From an uncultured Ruminococcus sp. (GTDB taxonomy: Bacteria > Bacillota > Clostridia > Oscillospirales > CAG-272), in NCBI GenBank assembly GCA_902797125.1, contig CADBRS010000020.1:1-6434 (forward strand): 6,434 nt of DNA, given 5' to 3'. The notes beneath the pieces were generated by a model. The model saw only the letters and a program-made list of their open reading frames with translations. It did not search any database and was not told the DNA's origin. The position numbers were made by a program, and so were the translations under genes. Below are positions 1-5,965 of the stretch, piece by piece; position 1 is the first letter of the stretch; every line of letters begins with the position of its first letter.

Positions 1-950
1 GATGCCTCCCGGATCCCCTTCATACGGTAACGCAGGCCCATTTCGTCGGCCTTCTGCTTATTGTCATCTGACAGATCATCGTATCCGATGATGAATCCGT
101 TGTAGAGCAGGGTCACATTTTCATAAGACAGACCCTCGAAGCCTTCGACAGAGGGCCGAACGGACTCGATATCCAGAGGATACAGGATCGTTCCGTCCCG
201 GGACGGATCGTAAGTCATGACCTGCGTATGGAGAACGACGGATATCCGGTCTTTCAACGTCTGTATTTCGAGCAATTCCGGTGTTTCCAAACAAAGATCG
301 CTGATCACGCGATAGAGGGGCGCGTTGGGATCTTCTTCGGTCAGATGCCCGATCATGTTTGAAATGTCGCTGTGAGACGTCGTGATGGTCAGGGAGTTCA
401 TGTCGATATGCGTCTCCAGCCCGATATCCCGCAGAGCGCGCTCGAGTTTTCTGCCCAATCCGTCTGTGAGGATAAATGCCCGGATAAACCAGTTGGTGCA
501 GTCAAAATGTCCGAGTTTGGCATTTTTCAGGGTGATCTTTAGGATCTCGCCTGAATTTTCCAGATACGCCGTCGCGATCAGACAGGTTTGGACTCCGGAA
601 AAAGTGGATGGGATTTCAACATGTAAAGCCCCATCCTGTTCGAACACGCAGTATGCACCTCTGAAAGAGAGCAGTCCCAGGTTCTTGAGGTGGGTCAGGA
701 TCGAAAAAAGGTATCTGTTGATTGTGACGCCGTCCAAATCTACGGAAACGTCCGGATCGTCGGTTATATCGGACAGCGATACCGTGACCGTCTCGCTGAG
801 CAATTTTTCCAAAGGTTCATCCGCTTCCCGTATAGCTTGAGGAGTTTGGTCCGTTCCGTCCTGAACAGCGATCAGCAGGGCTGCTGCGGCGATCAGCAAG
901 AGTATGAACAATGAGAGAATGATAATAAGAATGATTTTTCTTGCTTTCAT
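1..950 (-). CDS. Membrane-anchored extracytoplasmic protein, family not recognised (5' part; runs off left edge)
   Basis: The reverse strand is open from ATG at 950 to the window edge, giving 316 codons without a stop. The protein starts MKARKIILIIILSL and has one strongly hydrophobic segment at about residues 5-28 with no lipobox, so it is probably a signal anchor with the rest outside the membrane. The remainder is a mixed alpha/beta sequence with no enzyme motif that I recognise. A stretch at about residues 75-160 alternates short hydrophobic strands and ends in an 'ITLKNAKLGHFDC' segment. This faintly recalls YpmS/DUF2140-type anchored proteins of Firmicutes, but that is only a resemblance of layout. 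The ATG was chosen because it directly precedes the basic, hydrophobic N-terminus and lies downstream of a good promoter. Its Shine-Dalgarno is weak (GGACGG at best). The gene is transcribed divergently from the VanZ-like gene. The C-terminus is not visible. Confidence 0.75.
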   Translation of the reverse strand, partial: MKARKIILIIILSLFILLLIAAAALLIAVQDGTDQTPQAIREADEPLEKLLSETVTVSLSDITDDPDVSVDLDGVTINRYLFSILTHLKNLGLLSFRGAYCVFEQDGALHVEIPSTFSGVQTCLIATAYLENSGEILKITLKNAKLGHFDCTNWFIRAFILTDGLGRKLERALRDIGLETHIDMNSLTITTSHSDISNMIGHLTEEDPNAPLYRVISDLCLETPELLEIQTLKDRISVVLHTQVMTYDPSRDGTILYPLDIESVRPSVEGFEGLSYENVTLLYNGFIIGYDDLSDDNKQKADEMGLRYRMKGIREA

Positions 951-1074
951 GACAATCAGCCGTCCGGCCCGACCGATTCGGTCATCGGAGAGACGGCGCC
1001 TTCTTTCTTTTAGGACTTCTGCGTGTTTTAACTGATTGAGGAAATGGTCCGAAAACGGGATCCGATCCCCACAA

Positions 1075-1102
1075 ATTATATACCAAATCTCCAAAAAGTC
1101 AA
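1075..1102 (-). promoter_or_regulatory. Sigma-A promoter for the minus-strand anchored-protein gene
   Basis: Read on the minus strand, TTGACT (1102-1097) is followed after 16 bases by a perfect TATAAT (1080-1075). Transcription would start near 1068, leaving a 5' leader of about 115 bases before the ATG at 950. The leader contains the palindrome GACCGATTCGGTC at 971-983. It could be a small hairpin or a protein-binding site; nothing shows which. Confidence 0.75.
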
Positions 1103-1138
1103 TGGAAAAAGGGAAGTTCCGATCCGATGATGCCGGAC

Positions 1139-1167
1139 TTGACAAACTCGCGTGCGCGTGCTAGTAT
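1139..1167 (+). promoter_or_regulatory. Sigma-A promoter for the VanZ-like gene
   Basis: TTGACA (1139-1144), a 17-base spacer and TAGTAT (1162-1167) form a near-consensus promoter, with transcription starting near 1174. It points away from the minus-strand promoter, and the two -35 boxes are 36 bases apart. It also rules out translation of the VanZ-like protein from the in-frame ATGs at 1127 and 1130, which lie upstream of the transcript start. Confidence 0.75.
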
Positions 1168-1190
1168 AGGACACAACTATTCGGCTTGGC

Positions 1191-1199
1191 AAAAAAGGA
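1191..1199 (+). promoter_or_regulatory. Ribosome binding site deciding the VanZ-like start
   Basis: AAAAAAGGA ends five bases before ATG 1205, a normal spacing. It overlaps ATG 1199, so that codon is too close to use it, and it is eleven bases from ATG 1211. This favours 1205 as the start. Confidence 0.6.
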
Positions 1200-1204
1200 T
1201 GACT

Positions 1205-1801
1205 ATGGCTATGAAAAAGACAACCGTCCGCAGAGCGGTTTATATTGTCAGCGCGGTACTGGTTTTCGGTGCCATGCTCTACATTTTCATCAACTCCGCC
1301 ATGGACGCCGAGCAGTCAGGCGCCCAATCCGGATGGATCACCCAAGTTCTTTCGAAAATCTTTCTCCCTGCCGATCCGAGCCGGGAGGAGATGGCCAAGT
1401 TGGAATCTGTTCTGAGGACACTGGGTCATTTTTCGGAATTTATGTTCCTTGGACTGGTGACAGCGATCCTGATATCGTTCCTGATCCAGTGTGACCCCAA
1501 AAAGTGGTACGGGTACGCATGCGGGTGGATTTTCTGCATCATTTACGCCCTGACCGACGAATGGCATCAGATGTTTGTCCCTGGAAGGGCAGCGGAGTGG
1601 AAAGACGTGCTGACGGACAGTTTTGGGTCTTTGACGGGGATCCTGATCATTGCAACCATTTTTTTGACATTCGTTCGCAAGAGATTTTACCAAAAGAGCA
1701 TTTCAGAATCCGACAGCTCGGATCAAGAAAACGGGGAAACCGGAGAGGCAGCACCCGACGCCGGACCACAGGATTCAGAAACGACCGATTCGAACGGTTG
1801 A
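1205..1801 (+). CDS. VanZ-like family membrane protein
   Basis: The 198-residue protein has four predicted membrane segments (about residues 11-29, 72-94, 102-120 and 139-157), as is usual for the VanZ-like family. The family signatures are visible: an HFSEF motif at 75-79 in the second helix, and DEWHQ (118-122) leading into FVPGR (124-128) and a DV pair (134-135). Vancomycin-cluster VanZ is linked to low-level teicoplanin resistance, but most chromosomal homologues have no proven role, and no van genes are seen here. The soluble tail (about 166-198) is rich in Asp, Glu and Ser and is likely a species-specific extension. The reading frame is open back to 1127, but the promoter at 1139-1167 lies inside that stretch. 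I chose ATG 1205 because AAAAAAGGA ends five bases before it. ATG 1199 and ATG 1211 are alternatives. It appears to be a single-gene transcript. Confidence 0.85.
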   Translation: MAMKKTTVRRAVYIVSAVLVFGAMLYIFINSAMDAEQSGAQSGWITQVLSKIFLPADPSREEMAKLESVLRTLGHFSEFMFLGLVTAILISFLIQCDPKKWYGYACGWIFCIIYALTDEWHQMFVPGRAAEWKDVLTDSFGSLTGILIIATIFLTFVRKRFYQKSISESDSSDQENGETGEAAPDAGPQDSETTDSNG

Positions 1802-1839
1802 TCACAGTGCAGATCCGTGGCTTTCAAGCGATGTTCATC

Positions 1840-1857
1840 AAGCCGGATTTCCGGTTT
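1840..1857 (+). terminator. Weak hairpin after the VanZ-like gene, possible terminator
   Basis: Arms 1840-1847 and 1850-1857 pair around a two-base centre (AAGCCGGA with TCCGGTTT, one G-U pair). There is no U tract directly after it; the nearest T run (1880-1886) is more than 20 bases away. It is in the right place to end the VanZ-like transcript before the ilvE promoter but does not fit the standard terminator pattern. Confidence 0.3.
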
Positions 1858-1899
1858 GCTTGCATTCTTGATTCGCTTCTTTTTTTGCCTGTTGGGCTC

Positions 1900-1928
1900 T
1901 TGACTTTATGGAACTAAAAGATTATAAT
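1900..1928 (+). promoter_or_regulatory. Sigma-A promoter for ilvE
   Basis: TTGACT (1900-1905), a 17-base spacer and a perfect TATAAT (1923-1928) place the transcript start near 1935. The leader would be only about 23 bases, just enough for the ribosome binding site. This leaves no room for a T-box or attenuator, so any control would have to act on initiation. Confidence 0.85.
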
Positions 1929-1944
1929 TAAACTACCTTTTTTT

Positions 1945-1950
1945 GAGAGG
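1945..1950 (+). promoter_or_regulatory. Ribosome binding site deciding the ilvE start
   Basis: GAGAGG lies seven bases before ATG 1958. A longer in-frame start at TTG 1943 would overlap this site and would have almost no leader of its own, so 1958 is preferred. Confidence 0.75.
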
Positions 1951-1957
1951 TTTTGTT

Positions 1958-3028
1958 ATGTTGGACATTCGTTTTGAGCAAGCACCGAAGCTGAAGGAAA
2001 AACCTTCGGATGACAGTCTGAGCTTCGGCAAGATTTTTACAGACTACATGTTTCTGATGAACTATACGGCAGGCCGCGGATGGCATGATCCCAGGATCGT
2101 TCCTTACGGGCCCTTCTCGATCGACCCTGCCTGCATGGTTTTCCATTATGCTCAGGAAATGTTCGAAGGACTCAAAGCCTACAGAGCCAAAAACGGCCGC
2201 ATCCAGCTTTTCCGTCCCAACAAGAATATCGAGCGCATGAACAACACCAACCGGCGTATGTGCATCCCGGAAGTCAATCCGGACGACGTTCTACAGGCCA
2301 TCAAGGCGCTGGTCAAAGTGGAGGCGGACTGGGTCCCTCATGCCGAGGGCACCTCGCTCTATATCCGTCCTTTCATTTTCGCGACGGACGTCATGCTGGG
2401 CGTCCATCCGTCCAAAACGTATTTGTTTGCGATCATTCTGTCTCCTGTTGGCAGTTATTATGCCGCAGGCATCAATCCGGTCAAGATCATCGTTGAGTCG
2501 GAATATGTCCGTGCCGTGCGCGGAGGAACCGGATTTGCCAAAGTCGGCGGCAACTATGCCGCATCCCTGATCGGTCAGGAAAAAGCCGAAGAACTGGGAT
2601 ACGCGCAGGTCTTGTGGCTGGACGGGATCGAACACAAATATATCGATGAAGTGGGCGCGATGAACGTGTTCTTCGTGATCGACGGGGAAGTGCTGACACC
2701 CACACTGGAAAACGGCAATATCCTTCCCGGCGTGACCCGTGCTTCCTGCATTGAGATGCTGCGGTCTAAAGGCTACCGTGTCACGGAACGCAAGGTTTCC
2801 ATCGAGGAGGTCGTGAAAGCGGCTCATTCAGGCAAACTGGACGAAGCTTTCGGCTCTGGGACCGCAGCAGTCGTTTCTCCGATCGGCGAACTGAACGTGG
2901 GCGGAGAAAAACTGATCATCAACAAGGGCGAGATCGGACCGATCTCTCAAATGCTTTACGACAATCTGACCGGCATCCAGTGGGGAAAGATTCCCGATAC
3001 TTTCGGCTGGATCGAACCGGTTTGCTGA
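1958..3028 (+). CDS. ilvE: Branched-chain amino acid aminotransferase (PLP fold-type IV)
   Basis: This cytoplasmic PLP enzyme interconverts leucine, isoleucine and valine with their 2-oxo acids, using 2-oxoglutarate/glutamate as partner. The 356-residue length fits the longer bacterial/eukaryotic BCAT subgroup rather than the roughly 305-residue E. coli type. Visible landmarks are HYAQEMFEGLKAYR near 63-76, YIRPF (135-139), the PLP lysine K195 in GFAKVGGNYAAS, E231 in the EVGAMN motif, ILPGVTR (255-261), and the phosphate-binding GTAAVVSP (301-308). All expected catalytic residues are present and the frame is intact. Start ATG 1958 is set by GAGAGG seven bases upstream and by the promoter at 1900-1928. 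No other branched-chain biosynthesis gene is visible here. The next gene, a solute-binding lipoprotein, follows after 33 bases with no terminator between, so the two are probably co-transcribed. Family assignment is very secure. Confidence 0.96.
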   Translation: MLDIRFEQAPKLKEKPSDDSLSFGKIFTDYMFLMNYTAGRGWHDPRIVPYGPFSIDPACMVFHYAQEMFEGLKAYRAKNGRIQLFRPNKNIERMNNTNRRMCIPEVNPDDVLQAIKALVKVEADWVPHAEGTSLYIRPFIFATDVMLGVHPSKTYLFAIILSPVGSYYAAGINPVKIIVESEYVRAVRGGTGFAKVGGNYAASLIGQEKAEELGYAQVLWLDGIEHKYIDEVGAMNVFFVIDGEVLTPTLENGNILPGVTRASCIEMLRSKGYRVTERKVSIEEVVKAAHSGKLDEAFGSGTAAVVSPIGELNVGGEKLIINKGEIGPISQMLYDNLTGIQWGKIPDTFGWIEPVC

Positions 3029-3047
3029 ATTAAAAAAATTATCCGAG

Positions 3048-3055
3048 AAAAGGAG
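3048..3055 (+). promoter_or_regulatory. Strong ribosome binding site of the lipoprotein gene
   Basis: AAAAGGAG ends six bases before ATG 3062. The 33-base gap after ilvE holds this site and an A-rich run, with no recognisable promoter or terminator. Confidence 0.75.
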
Positions 3056-3061
3056 AAAATA

Positions 3062-4570
3062 ATGAAAAAAAGACTGATCTGCTTGGCAATCCTTCTTTGC
3101 ATGCTGATTGCGCTGTTTGCTTCATGCGGCGCAACAAATTCAGATAATCCGAAGGAAACCGCCAAAGATTCGGACAAGACCGGCGAGTCCCAGTCGGGCA
3201 GCAACCCGGGAGATGAAACTGAAACGGGTGAGGAGACATCTTTCATCGCGGACGATGTTCCCACAATCGACATGAACGGATTCGTTTTCACCGTGCTTCA
3301 CAGCAACCGCGGTCTTCTGATCATTCCGGATATCGATGAATTTACCGGCGATATCGTTCAGGACGCGATCTACGAAGCTGCTTCCTACGTCAAGGAAAGA
3401 TTCAACATCAATTATGAGCGCATTGCTGCCGGAAACGATAATGAAATGGCCACAAAGGTCGAGGCCAGCGTGCTTTCATCCGGAACGGCGAACGAGTTTT
3501 CGGTTTCTATCGGCCATGACTTCCTGACGGTTTCGAATGCTATGAAAGGCTGCTATGCCAACCTTTCCAATATCGAGACTTTCAATTTTTCCAAGCCCTG
3601 GTGGCCAGCCAACAACCTGAACAGTTTGTCGGTAGGCAATAAGCTTTACGTGGCTTCCTCCTATCTGTCCTACTCTCCGATCCAAGGTGCAGCCGTTGAA
3701 GTTTTCAACAAGGACTATATGAAGGATCTCGGCATTGAAGAACCCTATCAGAAGGCATTTGACAAGGCCTGGTATATGGAAGATCTGATCGAACTGGCGG
3801 AAGCAGGCTATTCGGATCTGGATTCCAACGGGACCATCGATATCGATGCCGGTGAAAAATACGGATTCGTCATGGGACGTGAAGGAGGCTATGGGACGCA
3901 GCGCTCCATGGACGTCGTTCCGGTCCTGAAAGATCAGGATGATGTTCCTTACTACGGATTGGATGTGGAAAGAGCTTACAACTTCCTGGACAATCTGGCT
4001 ATGCTTTTCGACTACGGAAAATTCTTCCTGGAAGACAACACGTCTCAGAACGCAGCTTTCGGAGCCAATGCCGCTCTGTTTGTGCATGCCGGTCTGAGTG
4101 TGGTTTATAAGACTCTTCGTGAGTACAAGGATATCACATACGGTTTCATGCCGGTTCCCATGCTCGATGAGCTTCAGGAAGATTTTATTGCCGGTGCGAC
4201 TGACATGGTATGGGGTATTCCTCAGACTTCGCTCGAACACGTGAGAGAGATCTCCTATATCATCGAGGCTCTGTCCTGCCAGTGCTACAATTATGTGGTT
4301 CCTGCTTTCTATGACATGACTATGTGCAAGAAACTGGCCGAATCGCCCAATGACAAAGAGGTGTTGGATATCGTTCGCGACCATACGGCACTGTCTTTTG
4401 CCTATTTTTACACGAAGGCGCTGGGTGGAGCGAGTATCGCGATGGCCGATCTGCCCAGACAGACGACAGCCGGCGAGCTCTCATCCTATGTTGCAAAGAA
4501 TTCCGGAACTTTGCAGGACAACATCACCATCCTGATCGAACAGTACGAGCAGCTTGATTTGCTTGGTTGA
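3062..4570 (+). CDS. Extracellular solute-binding lipoprotein (ABC-type carbohydrate-binding-like)
   Basis: The 502-residue protein begins with a lipoprotein signal peptide: MKKR, a hydrophobic core, and the lipobox-like LFASC with the lipidated cysteine at position 22. A Ser/Thr/Glu/Asp-rich linker (about 23-62) tethers the domain to the outer face of the membrane. The rest matches the style of large clostridial solute-binding proteins: a 'NGFVFTVLH' first strand (72-80), 'NKLYVASSYLSYS' (193-205), 'AVEVFNKDYMKDLGI' (211-225) and a KYGF segment at 266-269. A DLDSNGTIDID stretch (252-262) looks like an EF-hand-type calcium loop, although position 12 is Ala rather than Glu. Such proteins usually deliver sugars or oligosaccharides to an ABC importer, but no permease or ATPase gene is next to it, and a terminator follows. 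The ligand cannot be told from sequence. It is probably transcribed with ilvE. Confidence 0.85.
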   Translation: MKKRLICLAILLCMLIALFASCGATNSDNPKETAKDSDKTGESQSGSNPGDETETGEETSFIADDVPTIDMNGFVFTVLHSNRGLLIIPDIDEFTGDIVQDAIYEAASYVKERFNINYERIAAGNDNEMATKVEASVLSSGTANEFSVSIGHDFLTVSNAMKGCYANLSNIETFNFSKPWWPANNLNSLSVGNKLYVASSYLSYSPIQGAAVEVFNKDYMKDLGIEEPYQKAFDKAWYMEDLIELAEAGYSDLDSNGTIDIDAGEKYGFVMGREGGYGTQRSMDVVPVLKDQDDVPYYGLDVERAYNFLDNLAMLFDYGKFFLEDNTSQNAAFGANAALFVHAGLSVVYKTLREYKDITYGFMPVPMLDELQEDFIAGATDMVWGIPQTSLEHVREISYIIEALSCQCYNYVVPAFYDMTMCKKLAESPNDKEVLDIVRDHTALSFAYFYTKALGGASIAMADLPRQTTAGELSSYVAKNSGTLQDNITILIEQYEQLDLLG

Positions 4571-4589
4571 TTCTTAAACATGATGATCC

Positions 4590-4618
4590 GCGGCCGGGTT
4601 TCCACCCGGCCGCCTTTT
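4590..4618 (+). terminator. Strong intrinsic terminator after the lipoprotein gene
   Basis: A perfect 10-base-pair GC-rich stem (GCGGCCGGGT, 4590-4599, with ACCCGGCCGC, 4604-4613) and a TTCC loop are followed by CTTTT. It lies 19 bases after the lipoprotein stop codon and closes the ilvE-lipoprotein transcript. Confidence 0.9.
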
Positions 4619-4684
4619 GCGGTGATATTTCGAAAAAGAGGGAAGCTTAAACAGCAGATCTGCCTTTTTTTCTTTCCGCCGTAC

Positions 4685-4713
4685 TTGAAAAAGATATCAT
4701 TATTTGTTATACT
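4685..4713 (+). promoter_or_regulatory. Sigma-A promoter for the SRP RNA
   Basis: TTGAAA (4685-4690), a 17-base spacer and TATACT (4708-4713) make a good promoter, with transcription starting near 4720. The primary transcript would carry about 70 bases of leader before the mature SRP RNA. The TAAAAT at 4783-4788, closer to the RNA, has no -35 box at the right distance. Confidence 0.7.
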
Positions 4714-4772
4714 ATTCTACGCGGATGCGATGAAACGAGACCGTTCAAACCGTATCCGTTCAATAAGCAGTT

Positions 4773-5076
4773 GGACAAACTGTAAAATAGACCATGCCAG
4801 CCGGGGAATTAGCGGGGCCTTGTACCTGAAATCCGCTACAGCAGGGGTGGATTCCTCTGTTGAGGATGGAGCTAACACGAATTGACTGGCTTTCGCTGTG
4901 TTGAGGAATGGGTCCTACGCAATCAGGAGCTGTGAACCATGTCAGGTGGGGAACCAAGCAGCATTAAGCAGAATACCTGGTGTGCCGTGGGTCAGCCTGT
5001 TCTGAGCAGAGAATTCAAGTATCGCGCGGGAGTAATGTTCGATTTAGAGGTGCATGGTCTTTTTTACGGTTTGTCC
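4773..5076 (+). other. SRP RNA precursor closed by a 25-base flanking helix (probable RNase III site)
   Basis: Positions 4773-4797 (starting GGACAAAC, ending GACCATGC) pair with 5052-5076 (starting GCATGGTC, ending GTTTGTCC). Of 25 positions, 23 are Watson-Crick pairs, one is G-U and one is a U-U mismatch. The inner eight pairs form the base of the SRP RNA rod. The outer part extends beyond the expected mature ends, so it looks like a double-stranded processing site. In B. subtilis the small cytoplasmic RNA precursor is cut by RNase III, which supports this reading. The T6 run at 5060-5065 is part of the helix, pairing with the leader A run, so it is probably not a simple terminator tail. A TTTTT (5077-5081) follows the helix directly, so the closed rod might cause some termination. 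Confidence 0.75.
4790..5061 (+). ncRNA. ffs: Large (Bacillus-type) signal recognition particle RNA, scRNA
   Basis: This is the RNA scaffold of the bacterial SRP. It binds Ffh and targets ribosomes making membrane and secreted proteins to FtsY. Its tip carries the universal Ffh-binding motif: GTCAGG (4941-4946), a GGAA tetraloop (4950-4953) and AAGCAGC (4956-4962). The 5' part contains the Alu-domain sequence, with GTACCTGAAATCCGCT matching B. subtilis scRNA except for one base; GGGTCCTACGCAA and GTGAACCATGTCAGG are other shared blocks. The 5' and 3' ends pair (GACCATGC with GCATGGTC). The length of about 270 bases fits the large SRP RNA of Firmicutes rather than the roughly 114-base E. coli 4.5S form. 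Exact ends are estimated from the closing helix. In Firmicutes this gene commonly lies next to dnaX, as it nearly does here. The symbol scr is used in B. subtilis. Confidence 0.93.
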
Positions 5077-5091
5077 TTTTTGACATGACAG

Positions 5092-5098
5092 AAAGGGG
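5092..5098 (+). promoter_or_regulatory. Ribosome binding site of the isomerase-like gene
   Basis: AAAGGGG ends five bases before ATG 5104. It lies only 15 bases beyond the 3' arm of the SRP RNA closing helix, so RNase III cleavage there would leave an mRNA with a short leader and an intact ribosome binding site. Confidence 0.7.
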
Positions 5099-5103
5099 TT
5101 TCT

Positions 5104-5940
5104 ATGCGTATCGGTGTCAGCTCTTACAGCTTCAGTTCCTATATCGCTTCACATCCCAATACCACTTATACCGAAATTTGCACCATCGCGAAGGAGATCG
5201 GTTTTGACGGGATCGAGTTCGTCAACCTGGATGCATTCGGCGGGGTCTTGGGTGAAGCATCGACAGCCCATGCCGCCAGGATCCGTACGCACTGCAAAGA
5301 GATCGGATTGGACATATTCGCTTACACCGTCGGTGCTGATCTGCTCGCCCAAAACAGGGAAGAACAGGTCGAGGCAACGAAAAGAAGCATAGACATCGCG
5401 CACGCGCTCGGAGCCAAAGTGTTAAGACATGATCTGACCTGGAATCTGCCGCAGGGCATGAGCTGGCAGGATGCGATCCCCGTCATGGTTCCGTCGGTGA
5501 GAGAAATCACGGAATATGCTCAGCAGGCCGGCATCCGGACATGCTCTGAAAATCACGGCTTTATTTTCCAGAATCCGGAAAGAGTCAAAGCCGTCATCGA
5601 TTGTGTCGCGCATCCCAATTACGGCTGGCTCGTGGATATCGGGAACTTTATGTGTACAGACTGCGACAGCCTTGCGTCTGTCAGGATCGCTGCTCCGTAC
5701 GCTTTTCATGTTCACGCCAAGGACTTCAAAAAGATCGGTGCGGGAGGGATCACAACGCCTGCCGGAAACCATATTGCAGGCACGATCCTGGGCCACGGTG
5801 TCGTCGATATTCAGGCCTGCATGGATGAATTGAACAAGGCCGGATACGAAGGCACGGTTTCTTTGGAATTCGAAGGGCCGGAAGATCCGATCGAAGCGAT
5901 CAAAGAGGGATATCAGGTTTTATCCCGGTGTGCAAAATAG
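5104..5940 (+). CDS. Sugar-phosphate isomerase/epimerase-like TIM-barrel protein
   Basis: The 278-residue protein has the xylose-isomerase-like TIM-barrel pattern (AP endonuclease family 2 superfamily). It begins with strand MRIGVSSYSF, then GFDGIEFV (33-40) and a 'GAKVLRHDL' strand (103-111). The expected divalent-metal ligands can be placed: E149 in CSENHG, D178 in WLVDIGNF, H204 in HVHAKDF, and E255 or E257 in SLEFEG. These match in order and spacing the Glu-Asp-His-Glu set of D-tagatose 3-epimerase-type enzymes. It is therefore probably a cytoplasmic metal-dependent sugar or polyol-derivative isomerase or epimerase; the substrate cannot be told. No other sugar-metabolism gene adjoins it. 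It sits between the SRP RNA and dnaX, 33 bases before the dnaX start, and no promoter of its own is visible, so it may be read from the SRP RNA promoter. Confidence 0.88.
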   Translation: MRIGVSSYSFSSYIASHPNTTYTEICTIAKEIGFDGIEFVNLDAFGGVLGEASTAHAARIRTHCKEIGLDIFAYTVGADLLAQNREEQVEATKRSIDIAHALGAKVLRHDLTWNLPQGMSWQDAIPVMVPSVREITEYAQQAGIRTCSENHGFIFQNPERVKAVIDCVAHPNYGWLVDIGNFMCTDCDSLASVRIAAPYAFHVHAKDFKKIGAGGITTPAGNHIAGTILGHGVVDIQACMDELNKAGYEGTVSLEFEGPEDPIEAIKEGYQVLSRCAK

Positions 5941-5958
5941 TATTTCTGTTCCTGTGAG

Positions 5959-5965
5959 AAAGGAG
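5959..5965 (+). promoter_or_regulatory. Ribosome binding site fixing the GTG start of dnaX
   Basis: AAAGGAG ends eight bases before GTG 5974. The 33-base gap after the isomerase-like gene contains no visible promoter or terminator. Confidence 0.8.

Noticed and set aside
382..914. Two plus-strand open frames (152 and 74 codons) over the left-edge gene
   Set aside because: The minus strand is open across the whole region, with a membrane-anchor N-terminus and a good promoter. The plus-strand frames have no family resemblance and are best read as shadows.
1205..1801. Glycopeptide-resistance cluster suggested by the VanZ-like gene
   Set aside because: No vanHAX, vanY or two-component regulator genes are present, and VanZ-like proteins are common in Firmicutes without any link to resistance.
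1935..1957. Possible attenuator or T-box before ilvE
   Set aside because: The promoter leaves only about 23 bases of leader, too short for either device.
2291..2827. 178-codon minus-strand open frame inside ilvE
   Set aside because: It is an antisense shadow of the conserved aminotransferase, with no recognisable motif or start signal.
3476..4384. Long (302-codon) open frame on the minus strand inside the lipoprotein gene
   Set aside because: It lies wholly antisense to a well-supported gene, has no ribosome binding site or family resemblance, and its composition is what reverse reading of a coding strand produces.
4632..4672. A-rich and T-rich arms around GCAGATCTGC, a possible second or bidirectional terminator
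   Set aside because: The arms can pair, but mostly through A-U pairs around a long loop, and the central palindrome alone gives only a three-pair stem. The strong terminator at 4590-4618 already ends the upstream transcript.
4580..4885. 101-codon plus-strand open frame
   Set aside because: It crosses the terminator hairpin, the SRP RNA promoter and the 5' part of the SRP RNA, so it is not a credible protein gene.
5080..5085. TTGACA just before the isomerase-like gene, a possible -35 box
   Set aside because: At 17 bases' distance the -10 position would be TATGCG, overlapping the start codon. A transcript from there would lack the ribosome binding site.
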